DNA of 38,128 nucleotides from Nostoc mirabile CHAB5784 (GTDB lineage Bacteria; Cyanobacteriota; Cyanobacteriia; Cyanobacteriales; Nostocaceae): assembly GCF_020829645.1 (NCBI RefSeq), contig NZ_JAIVFS010000056.1:1-38128 (forward strand), given 5' to 3'. Below are positions 24,251 to 31,943 of the stretch, piece by piece (the first letter of the stretch is position 1; every line of letters begins with the position of its first letter). The position numbers and the translations under genes are program-made. The notes under the pieces were generated by a model, which saw nothing but the letters and a program-made list of their open reading frames with translations, searched no databases and was not told where the DNA came from.

Positions 24251-25834
24251 CTAAAGCTTCCGACTACCTACTTGTTCAGGTGCAGGAGTGATGGGAGCGC
24301 CATTAGTTAGGTTGAGAATACCGGAAACAACAATTTTGTCTCCAGCTTTTAGTCCTTGGATAACTTGATAATTATTCCCCTCAATAACTCCCAATTTCAC
24401 AGGTTTTTGTTGAGCTACTAGTTTAGGTGCTCCAGCTTTAGGGTTTTCTGCTGGTGCTTGAGCCACAAACACAAAAGTTTCCCCACCCAAGCGAGATATT
24501 GCTGTAACTGGAATTAAAATTCCTGGACGTTGGTTCCAAATCACTTTGGTTTGGACTGACTGGCGATTGATCAGTTGACTTCTAGAATTACCAAAGTTGG
24601 CTTTTACCAAAACTGTTTGCGAATCTGAACTGGCATTTGGAGAGATGAAATTCACCTTACCCCTTGCTGTGGGTTTGCCTTGGGCGTTCAGCATTTGCAC
24701 TGGTAATCCCAAGCGCAGCTTTTTGGCTTCTTCTAAGGGAACGGAAATATTCAGTTCTAAAGAGTCGTTTCTAGTCAGTGTAGTGAGCTGGTCTGCTTTT
24801 TCCACATAATCTCCCACTTTTGTTGGAATATCACCAACAATGCCAGTGAAAGGTGCAAGGACTTTTGTGTATTGCACTTGAACTTGGGCTGCTTGGACTT
24901 GGGCAGCTGCTTGAGTTACTTGCGATCGCGCTTGGGCAATTTCTTCTGGGCGGGAACCATTTTCTAGTTGCCTTAAGTTTTGTTTCTGTTGTTCCAGGGC
25001 ACCAGCTAGTTCATTGATACTAGAATTTCTGCTTTGGCGGAGTTGATCTAGGCGTTTCTGGGCTACCACAAGGGCAGCTTCAGCACTTTGCTGTTCTTTG
25101 ACATATCCTTCTAAAGTATCTTGGGAAACTGCACCCTCTTTTCTCAATTGTGCGTATCGCTTGGCTCGTGACTGTGCTAGTTCCACATCAGATTTAGCTG
25201 ACTGAATTTGAGCCTCAGCTTGAGCAATTTCTTCTGGTTGCGATCCCGATTGGGCATCTCTAAACCGAGCTTGGGCTTGGGCTAACTGCGCTCTGGCTTG
25301 GGCAACTTCTTCTTGTCGCGTACCCGCTTGGAGTTCAGCAAGACGTGCTTGGGCTTGTTCTAGTGCGCCTTTGGCTTGTGATAATTGAGCTTGGACATCA
25401 TCACTTTGCAGGCTAATAATAACTTGCCCTTGTTGAACACGGTTACCCTCTTGGATGAAAATCTGGGTTACTCGTCCTTCAACCTGTGGCTTGATGATTG
25501 CCGAACGTGGAGCTTCTAAGGAGCCAATAAACTCTGAGCTTTCCTGCACAGTTTCAGTTTGCACAGTTGCTAGCTTGACGGGAATTGCCATAGGTTGACC
25601 AGCAGCAGGCCCGCCCGGTGGTGCATTGCTAGCATTATTAGTTTGCCACCAGCGCCAACCAAAACCAACACCTGCAATTAATAGGATGATTCCCAACAGC
25701 AGGGGCCAACGCCGCTTTTGAGGTGGCTTTGGCGATCGCTCTGGCAATGGTTGCGACTCTTGACTAGAATCGTTAACAGCAGGCTGTTCTGTTTCAATAG
25801 GTAGGGGAGAATCAGGGAACTCAGAATGGGACAT
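24251..25834 (-). CDS. Efflux periplasmic adaptor (HlyD/AcrA family)
   Basis: This 527-residue membrane-fusion protein has a cytoplasmic Pro-rich N-terminus and one membrane anchor (about 43-62, WPLLLGIILLIAGVGFGW). The first lipoyl half is at about 105-145 (PQVEGRVTQIFIQEGNRVQQGQ). A long Ala/Gln-rich coiled-coil hairpin (about 146-330) contains repeated PEEIAQA blocks. The second lipoyl half is APFTGIVGDIPTKVGDYV. Barrel and membrane-proximal domains end with VIQGLKAGDKIVVSGILNLT. It would link an inner-membrane pump to an outer-membrane channel. The pump gene usually follows directly, but coaT lies there, converging from the other strand. The TetR gene upstream on the same strand is a likely regulator. 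Confidence 0.88.
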   Translation of the reverse strand: MSHSEFPDSPLPIETEQPAVNDSSQESQPLPERSPKPPQKRRWPLLLGIILLIAGVGFGWRWWQTNNASNAPPGGPAAGQPMAIPVKLATVQTETVQESSEFIGSLEAPRSAIIKPQVEGRVTQIFIQEGNRVQQGQVIISLQSDDVQAQLSQAKGALEQAQARLAELQAGTRQEEVAQARAQLAQAQARFRDAQSGSQPEEIAQAEAQIQSAKSDVELAQSRAKRYAQLRKEGAVSQDTLEGYVKEQQSAEAALVVAQKRLDQLRQSRNSSINELAGALEQQKQNLRQLENGSRPEEIAQARSQVTQAAAQVQAAQVQVQYTKVLAPFTGIVGDIPTKVGDYVEKADQLTTLTRNDSLELNISVPLEEAKKLRLGLPVQMLNAQGKPTARGKVNFISPNASSDSQTVLVKANFGNSRSQLINRQSVQTKVIWNQRPGILIPVTAISRLGGETFVFVAQAPAENPKAGAPKLVAQQKPVKLGVIEGNNYQVIQGLKAGDKIVVSGILNLTNGAPITPAPEQVGSRKL

Positions 25835-26192
25835 ATTCGGTTTCTCGTCTTGTGGATTTAGACTTGGGCAATCTACTCTTCGCTAAAAAAGCATTGTTGT
25901 GATGTTGGTGACAAATATATATTTAAGTATTTGGGCGATCGCTAACGTTGTCTAGCACCTGAAATAAATATCGTTCAGCACATTATGGCTATTTTGTACA
26001 TTACTTAGCTCAAATCATTTTCAAAGTGTAATTTATAAAATTTTTTTTAGGTAGTATAAACCCAGTGCCTTAGCTGAAAGAGAAAACAGAGTTTATCTTG
26101 TTGCAGAAGAATCAACTGAACCTCCTACTTCCTGCAACGGCAAAGTGCTAATACCGCGCACAAATAAATTCACACAAGTTTCCCCCTAGCAT
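25835..26192. other. Intergenic region upstream of the efflux adaptor
   Basis: AT-rich DNA that should hold the adaptor promoter. An inverted repeat GTTGCAG/CTGCAAC spans about 26100-26137. No gene or clear -35/-10 pair was found. Confidence 0.35.
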
Positions 26193-26741
26193 TCACGACT
26201 GTACAAAGAGTGCGGTGGGGATATCGCTAAAACGCAAGATACCGTGAAGCAACATACCCGTGAAACTATCTACAGATGCTTTCAAATCTATATCTGAGGA
26301 CACGGTGCCTTTCTCTTGATTCTTTTGCAAGTACACAACTAGCTGTTCGTGCAGCGATTTGTCAGTTTTGTATAAGATTAGACGGGCGGCTTGGGGATGT
26401 CGCTTCGCTTCCCCAATAAATGTCCCAATCAGGTCTTCATGCTCCTCTATCATCTGGTTGCAAAGCTTTGGATAATTCTTGAGGTCAATGTATAGGTCTT
26501 GAGTCCAGTCGTCGTGATAGGCTAAAGCTTCTGCCTGTAAAGCGATCGCTTCAGTAATCACAGCAGCTAGTAGTTGCTCTTTGGTCTGGAAATGACGAAA
26601 TAAAGTTACCTCATTGACCGCAGCAACACGAGCAATTTCTCGCGTTGTCGCTCCAGTTAAACCTGCTGTTGCAAACACCTGAGTTGCTGCCTTGATCAAG
26701 CGTGCATGAGTTTGTGCCGTCCTTGATGCTAAGTTTTTCAT
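26193..26741 (-). CDS. TetR/AcrR-family repressor
   Basis: About 182 residues from ATG 26741 (an in-frame TTG at 26753 would add four). The helix-turn-helix is plain: LIKAATQVFATAGLTGATTR, then EIARVAAVNEVTLFRHFQTKEQL. The C-terminal ligand domain is not assigned to any subfamily. The gene lies upstream of, and on the same strand as, the efflux adaptor, the usual arrangement for control of a drug or metabolite pump. A palindrome overlapping the region just before the start codon suggests it represses itself. Confidence 0.85.
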   Translation of the reverse strand: MKNLASRTAQTHARLIKAATQVFATAGLTGATTREIARVAAVNEVTLFRHFQTKEQLLAAVITEAIALQAEALAYHDDWTQDLYIDLKNYPKLCNQMIEEHEDLIGTFIGEAKRHPQAARLILYKTDKSLHEQLVVYLQKNQEKGTVSSDIDLKASVDSFTGMLLHGILRFSDIPTALFVQS

Positions 26742-26748
26742 GAGCGTT

Positions 26749-26762
26749 TGCAAGTGCTTGCA
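26749..26762. promoter_or_regulatory. Candidate TetR operator
   Basis: TGCAAG-TG-CTTGCA, a perfect 6-bp dyad, lies 8 to 21 bp upstream of the TetR ATG. Size and place fit an autorepression site. No second copy was seen before the adaptor gene, though the GTTGCAG/CTGCAAC pair near 26100-26137 shares its TTGCA core. Confidence 0.4.
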
Positions 26763-27365
26763 TTATAACCACATAAAATATGAGATGAATATAAGTTACA
26801 GATGAGTTTATCGCTCTTAAGTAGTAGTGAATACTGATCTTAGGGAAGAGAAAAGTATGGAGCAATGCCAACTCTTGGAGAGGCTTGTCTGCGACACGCT
26901 CTTGCTAGCTTGCTTCGACCTAGGAGTACGCCAACGCTGTTAAGGGACTTCCAAATAAAAAAATGTTCCAAAACTCTCTCTATTTCTCCTCTCTCTGTGT
27001 CGCGCCAGTTGCTTCAAGTCGGGCATTGCCCGCCCAACGCACTGGCTTCTCTGTGTCTGGAGTGGTTCGTTTATTTAGATAATTTATTTCTTGGAAGTCC
27101 CTAACTCAGCTTTATTAAGTAACCTTGCAAGTTTCATCGAGTTATCCTCATCAATAACGACGCGCAATAAACCAGTATTCTCTAGAGTCCTATTTTTTAG
27201 CAGTCTCAACTTCCTACACTTAGGTCACCCGATCGGTTGATTTTCAACTCACCCGAATGGGTGATTTAATTTTTCCTAATTACGGTTTTGTCCTCCCAAT
27301 CGCTTAATGTTCGCTAATTAAGAAAGCATCCCATTTTTGTAAAAAATCCCCAGTATCGAGCCATA
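26763..27365. other. Intergenic region with a MITE-like element and hairpins
   Basis: An element at 26939-27105 has ends GTTAAGGGACTTCCAA and TTGGAAGTCCCTAAC; a lone left end occurs near 7642. Two hairpins follow: GTTGA/TCAAC at 27236-27248 and TCACCC-GAAT-GGGTGA at 27249-27264, the latter with TTTAATTTTT after it on the plus strand, like a terminator. No gene is seen. Confidence 0.5.
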
Positions 27366-28655
27366 TCAACCATCCACAACTGATTTCTTGGAATTTAATT
27401 TCGGCAAGTTACCTAAAGTTGATTTTCGGTTAGCAACAATATGAGAAAGCAGCCCTTCATACCGATTAAGTGCTTGCTCCAAGGAATAGTTTTCTTCGGC
27501 AAACTGTCTTCCTGCGTTACCTAGCCTCGCCCCTAGAGTAGGATTAGCATATAAATCATGCACCGCAGCAGCCATTGCATCGGGTGATTCTGGCTCAACA
27601 ATTATCCCACCACCACTGAGTTTGATTGCTTTTGCAGCAGTACCAGTAGCGGGAACTGAACCCACAATCGGGCGACCACTTGCCAATAGCAGTGGTATTT
27701 TTGAAGGCATATTAAACGAAATCACATTGCGCTTTTGCACAATCAACCCAACATCAGATGCTGCTAGCATTTCGGGTAGTTTTTCTCGTGGCTGCAACGG
27801 TAGCAGCAAAACATTATCTGCTCCATTTAAAAGACAATATTCCTGCAACCTTTGCAATGCTATTGATTCGCCAACGATAACAAAGACAATCTCCTTGATA
27901 TGACGCAAACAAACTGCTGCTTCTATTACTGTTTCTAAACCTTGCGTTAGAGCAATGTTGCCCGAATAAAGTACTACAAATTTTCCATCAAGTTGATGGC
28001 TAGATATCCAGGAGTTATTCTGTTTTGGTAAAGGGTGGATAAAATTTACATCTACCCAATTGGGAATACAAACGATTTTATTAACAGGTACTCCCTTATT
28101 CACTAAATTCTCACGAAACCCATCGGCAATGACACTAATAGTGTGTGCAGATCGATATGCAAATTTTTCTAGGGCTGCAAGAGTTCGGATCATCCACTTG
28201 TTCTTCAATAGTCCGATACGTACCGCAGCGTCTGGTAGAATATCTTGCACATTTAGAACTACTGGGCAGTTGTATAACCAACCAAATATTGTTACTGGTA
28301 AAGTACCAAAAAGAGGCGGAACTGTTAATATAATCACATCGGGGCGTCTGCCTTTAAAGGCTTGGGGTAAGCTCGTGAAAACAAAGCTCAACTCCAGCAA
28401 CAGCCGATCTAGGAGATTAGGTTTAGACTTAATTCGCAGGTAACTTCGTTGGATGGTGACGCCATTTGTTTGTTCAGTAACGTACCACTTACCCCGATAC
28501 TCATCGTAAATTTTGCGCTGAGGATAGTTCGGCATTCCCGTAATCACGCGCACTTGGTGACCTCGTTTTACTAGTCCTTCTGCTAATTCAGTCATCAACG
28601 GAGCAATACCAATCGGCTCTGGATGATAGTTGTAGGAATAAATCAGAATGTGCAT
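27366..28655 (-). CDS. WcaI-type glycosyltransferase (GT4 fold)
   Basis: This 429-residue enzyme begins MHILIYSYNYHPEPIGIAP and continues with LAEGLVKRGHQVRVITGMPNYP, typical of WcaI-like GT4 transferases of exopolysaccharide and colanic-acid type pathways. The C-terminal half has the GT-B donor site: VVLYSGNIALTQGLETVIEA, VIVGE, LPEMLAASDVGLI and, later, the Glu-rich GGIIVEPESPDAMAAAV. It would transfer a sugar from a nucleotide-sugar to a lipid-linked glycan at the inner membrane. It stands alone, with no other polysaccharide gene beside it. The exact sugar cannot be read from the sequence. Confidence 0.85.
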   Translation of the reverse strand: MHILIYSYNYHPEPIGIAPLMTELAEGLVKRGHQVRVITGMPNYPQRKIYDEYRGKWYVTEQTNGVTIQRSYLRIKSKPNLLDRLLLELSFVFTSLPQAFKGRRPDVIILTVPPLFGTLPVTIFGWLYNCPVVLNVQDILPDAAVRIGLLKNKWMIRTLAALEKFAYRSAHTISVIADGFRENLVNKGVPVNKIVCIPNWVDVNFIHPLPKQNNSWISSHQLDGKFVVLYSGNIALTQGLETVIEAAVCLRHIKEIVFVIVGESIALQRLQEYCLLNGADNVLLLPLQPREKLPEMLAASDVGLIVQKRNVISFNMPSKIPLLLASGRPIVGSVPATGTAAKAIKLSGGGIIVEPESPDAMAAAVHDLYANPTLGARLGNAGRQFAEENYSLEQALNRYEGLLSHIVANRKSTLGNLPKLNSKKSVVDG

Positions 28656-29262
28656 GAGCTATTTATGAATTTTGTGAAGACAGCCGGATATAATCGGATT
28701 TATTCCTTTAATAGTCAGTATGGGCTGCTACTTTTATTACTTATTTGAATTTATAAATTTACTTCATTAACATTGTGTTAAACATTGCTGATGAATTTTT
28801 TAGTGGTTTTTAAAAGAGGATTTTGGTACTGCATAAATCACTTAAAAATTAAAATATCACCTTGTGTAAACAGCTTAGGTTTTTAGAGGTCGTTTTAAAA
28901 GTTCCAGAAGCTATAATTTTCTGGTTCTGACTAAGATCAACAACAACGAAAACATCAGCTTTCAGTTATGTGCTAAAATGCTTCACTGTGTTCACGATGA
29001 GAGTAAAATACCCTTTTAAAACATCCTCTCCTAGACATAGTTTTTAGTTTCTGGTGATCATGACAATATTTGATCTGGTTGTTTCTGAACTAATGCCTAA
29101 ATTTATACTTTGGGGATTCTACCATCATATTCAAGCTCGTGCATATAACCCGCATTACGCCCTTTAAACTGGCACATAGTGTTCACTTATTGCACAACTT
29201 TAAGTCGTGGGGAAATCGAAGTCATTAGTCACTAGTTATTAGTGCCAATGACTAATGATTAG
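28656..29262. other. Intergenic region with a MITE-like element
   Basis: An inverted-end element at 28885-29029 runs from AGAGGTCGTTTTAAAAG to CTTTTAAAACATCCTCT, related to the element at 931-1100. The rest is AT-rich with no gene recognised. Confidence 0.45.
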
Positions 29263-29322
29263 ATCGGCGGGCGCTTATCCCGGACACCCCTCTTGAAGGT
29301 ATGGGATTCCCGCCGATTTTTG
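29263..29322 (+). other. Strong hairpin of unknown origin, possible structured RNA or IS end
   Basis: ATCGGCGGG (29263-29271) pairs with CCCGCCGAT (29309-29317), and TTTTT follows. An inner ATCCC/GGGAT stem encloses CGGACACCCCTCTTGAAGG. It could be a terminator with a large head, a small RNA, or the right-end/guide-RNA scaffold remnant of an IS200/IS605-type element. No gene precedes it on this strand. Confidence 0.35.
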
Positions 29323-29433
29323 TTGATGACGAACCAATGAGGTTGAATGATAGCCGTACCAGTTCAGTGAACTAGTAGGGCTAGAATAGAGATTCAGTAA
29401 ATTTGGCAAGCTTTCACTAGAAAGCCCTAATTT

Positions 29434-30018
29434 CTAGCAAGAGGCTTGCTTTTTCTTCAAAGATGAACCTACACCTAAGGCAGCAAATGCTAGCAAACCC
29501 AGCATAGAAGCAGGTTCAGGGACTTTGGATACCTGAATAGAACCAGAATTCTGATCTAGTGTTATTGACGTTCCCTGTTGATCTACATCCTGACGTAATC
29601 GCAAAGAGTCGCCAACCGTTCCAGAAAAGAAGTATTCTCCAATTACACCCGTTCCTCCTCCTACATTAAGGGGGCCAAACAATGTCTGAGTGGAAGTATC
29701 AAAGTTGAAAGCAAAGAAATCAGATTGTGACACTCCACCAGTAACGGTGTTATAAGTTCCCAGAGGATTATTAGATGGGTCTAAGAAGGAAACATTCAAG
29801 GATTCTAAAAAGTTGGTTGCTCCACTACCACTTTCTGAAATAATTGTAGGTGCTGTAGTTTCGTCGTAGCTAAATGAACCTATTGCTGAATAACCAGCAT
29901 CACCTTGCCAGTTAAAGTTCAACTCAATAGCATTTGCTGGGTTGTTAGCAGCAGCAACAACACTAAAAGCAGCACTGGTTGCTGCGATCGCGGCGATTTT
30001 GCTGAAAATGTTTTTCAT
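29434..30018 (-). CDS. PEP-CTERM secreted protein (copy 1)
   Basis: 194 residues from ATG 30018, chosen because GGAG lies 8 nt upstream; an ATG two codons earlier is too close to it. A signal peptide (about 1-30, ending NNPANA) leads to a beta-rich domain starting IELNFNWQGDAGYSAIGSFS. The C-terminus has VPEPAS, a hydrophobic helix (LGLLAFAALGVGSS) and LKKKQ, the PEP-CTERM sorting signal that exosortase cuts. The mature protein is probably surface-bound or released. A duplicate lies at 30882, with nearly the same upstream DNA. The first 100 or so residues are almost the same in both copies, while the region just before the PEP signal differs. Confidence 0.88.
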   Translation of the reverse strand: MKNIFSKIAAIAATSAAFSVVAAANNPANAIELNFNWQGDAGYSAIGSFSYDETTAPTIISESGSGATNFLESLNVSFLDPSNNPLGTYNTVTGGVSQSDFFAFNFDTSTQTLFGPLNVGGGTGVIGEYFFSGTVGDSLRLRQDVDQQGTSITLDQNSGSIQVSKVPEPASMLGLLAFAALGVGSSLKKKQASC

Positions 30019-30044
30019 GATCATAACTCCAAAAATGATTAAAA

Positions 30045-30066
30045 TGATGCAGATATCAGTGCATCA
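30045..30066 (-). promoter_or_regulatory. Conserved dyad upstream of PEP-CTERM gene 1
   Basis: TGATGCA and TGCATCA are separated by 8 nt, 27-48 nt before the start codon. In copy 2 (31493-31514) the arms read TAATGCA and TGCATTA, a matched G-C to A-T change, so symmetry has been kept. It may be an operator or a 5' UTR hairpin. Confidence 0.5.
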
Positions 30067-30579
30067 AACAAAACTAAGCTTACGATAGAAATATCTGTAC
30101 GTAAATACCGCATAAAACTACGGTAGTAGATATAATGAATCAATGAAGATAAACACTTTTTTGTGAAGTTTGCTATAAAATACCGAGTTTATAGCGATGC
30201 CTTACGACAAGCCGCTTTGCGTCTACGCTCCTACCCTGCGGGAAGCCCTGACGCTCCTTTGTCGCTAACGCTACGCTATCGGGTTCGGGGGTGACGCTCC
30301 TAACGTCGCTAACGCGTAGCGATCGCAAGACGCTCGTTGCGCTAAGGCGTCTCCCCTTGGGAGAAGACTCGCTCATAGCGTTGCCATGCCGTTGGCGCAG
30401 CCTAAGAAGAGAAGGCTTTACGCTGCGCTAACGACGGGAACCGCCAGACGCTCGCGGACTCGCTAACGCTACGCTATCGCTTTTAGCGTCTCCCGTTGGG
30501 AGAAGACTGCGACCCCCTCATCGCTTTGCGTCTATGTATGCAATACTCTCACCTAACTTCCATTCCTCTCTCCTAAAAG
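30067..30579. other. Duplicated upstream DNA followed by dispersed repeats
   Basis: 30067-30190 matches the region upstream of PEP-CTERM copy 2. 30190-30540 is a GC-rich patchwork of short motifs (CGCTAACGCTACGCTATCG, GCGTCTCCC, GGGAGAAGACT) repeated within the stretch. No gene is supported. Confidence 0.5.
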
Positions 30580-30745
30580 GCTAAGGTGTACACACATCTC
30601 TGTACAAAAAATCGTTATAGATTCCCCTAAATCCACGCCACTTGCTTCACTTGGGGAGACCCCAAGACCGCAGTGGCTCCCCGATAAATTGGGAGGATCA
30701 AAAGTTGATAAAGCAATGTTAGAAGACTTGTGTGTACACCGTAGC
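30580..30745. mobile_element. MITE-like element, GCTACGGTGTACACAC ends (copy 1)
   Basis: The left end is GCTAAGGTGTACACACAT and the right end ACTTGTGTGTACACCGTAGC. The interior has a palindrome around CTTGGGGAGACCCCAAG. It is the same family as 36296-36579. No clear target duplication is seen here. Confidence 0.6.
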
Positions 30746-30881
30746 CAATGCTACAAGACTTGGGGCTGTTCTTGTTAAGTCTGTAGGAATAATCGGGATG
30801 GGAGGTTTTTCTGAGCAATTCGCTGGCTGTTAACTTTGTTAGATGAGACGGTATTGCCTTTGAACTAGAAAGTCCTAATTT

Positions 30882-31466
30882 CTAGCAAGAGGCTTGCTTT
30901 TTCTTCAAAGTTGAAGCTACACCCAACCCAGTAAATGCCAGTAAACCCAACAGAGAAGCAGGTTCAGGGACTTTCGATACCTGAATAGAACCAGAATTTT
31001 GATCTAATGTTCTAAATAATGACTGCTGATCGATATCCTGACGTAAGAACAAAGAGTCGCCAACCGTTCCCTGGAAGAAATATTCTCCAATTACACCCGT
31101 TCCTCCTGCTATATCAAAGGGGCCAAACAATGTCTGAGTGGAAGTATCAAAGTTGAAAGCAAAGAAATCAGATTGTGACACTCCACCAGTAACGGTGTTA
31201 TAAGTTCCCAGAGGATTATTAGATGGGTCTAAGAAGGAGACATTCAAGGACTGTAAAAAGTTGGTTGCTCCACTACCACTTTCTGAAATGATTGTAGGTG
31301 CTGTAGTTTCGTCGTAGCTAAATGAACCTATTGCTGAATAACCAGCATCACCTTGCCAGTTAAAGTTCAACTCAATAGCATTTGCTGGGTTGTTAGCAGC
31401 AGCAACAACACTAAAAGCAGCACTGGTTGCTGCGATCGCGGCGATTTTGCTGAAAATGTTTTTCAT
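30882..31466 (-). CDS. PEP-CTERM secreted protein (copy 2)
   Basis: This paralogue of the gene at 29434 also has 194 residues from the ATG 8 nt after GGAG. The signal peptide and first 100 or so residues differ from copy 1 by about one residue (LQSLNV versus LESLNV). Differences cluster after FGP: FDIAGGTG, FFQGTVGDSLFLRQDIDQQSLFR. The PEP-CTERM end is VPEPASLLGLLAFTGLG followed by LKKKQ. The gene and about 170 bp of upstream DNA form a tandem duplication with a period near 1.45 kb. The function of the mature domain is unknown; export and exosortase processing are well supported by the two signals. Confidence 0.88.
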   Translation of the reverse strand: MKNIFSKIAAIAATSAAFSVVAAANNPANAIELNFNWQGDAGYSAIGSFSYDETTAPTIISESGSGATNFLQSLNVSFLDPSNNPLGTYNTVTGGVSQSDFFAFNFDTSTQTLFGPFDIAGGTGVIGEYFFQGTVGDSLFLRQDIDQQSLFRTLDQNSGSIQVSKVPEPASLLGLLAFTGLGVASTLKKKQASC

Positions 31467-31492
31467 GATCATAACTCCAAAATTTGTTGAAA

Positions 31493-31514
31493 TAATGCAA
31501 ATATCAATGCATTA
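31493..31514 (-). promoter_or_regulatory. Conserved dyad upstream of PEP-CTERM gene 2
   Basis: TAATGCA and TGCATTA with an 8-nt spacer, the counterpart of 30045-30066 with one compensated base pair. Confidence 0.5.
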
Positions 31515-31701
31515 AACAAAACTAAGCTTACGATAGAAATATATATACGTAAATACCGCATAAAAATACAGTAGCAAATGTAATGAATTAATGAAGTTAA
31601 ACACTTTTTTTGTGAAGTTTTGCATAAAATGCCAAGTTTATCTAAGTTAAAAATTTACGCAAAACATCCAAACTCTAGTAAAATGTGACGGGAGTTTGCC
31701 T

Positions 31702-31848
31702 AATTTCAACAAGTCGCTTCAGCAACTTGTTGTCTGGTTAATTGAAATGGCACAAGAAGCTCGGAATACAATTATGCGTGACTTTTAAGAGTCAGTTGCT
31801 GAACAAGTCGGCATCGTAAGGGCGCAGTGGCTCAAGATTGACTTTTGA
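31702..31848 (+). pseudogene. Remnant of a small gene with an in-frame stop
   Basis: The frame reads LQQLVVWLIEMAQEARNTIM, then RDF, a TAA at 31786-31788, and goes on ESVAEQVGIVRAQWLKIDF to TGA 31846-31848. Protein-like helix composition on both sides of the stop suggests a decayed gene. I cannot name the family. It lies in the 477-bp gap before glyS; nothing else is recognised there apart from a HIP1 site near 31887. Confidence 0.35.
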
Positions 31849-31943
31849 CTTCCGCCTTGCAGTACTAGTTACCTAAAAATCACGAGCGATCGCCTGAGAA
31901 TAACTGATAAAGTTGAGCTACGCAAAGTTGAAAACAGTGTTAT

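Noticed and set aside
26865..27104. 79-residue plus-strand frame
   Set aside because: It lies within the MITE-like element at 26939-27105 and flanking repeats.
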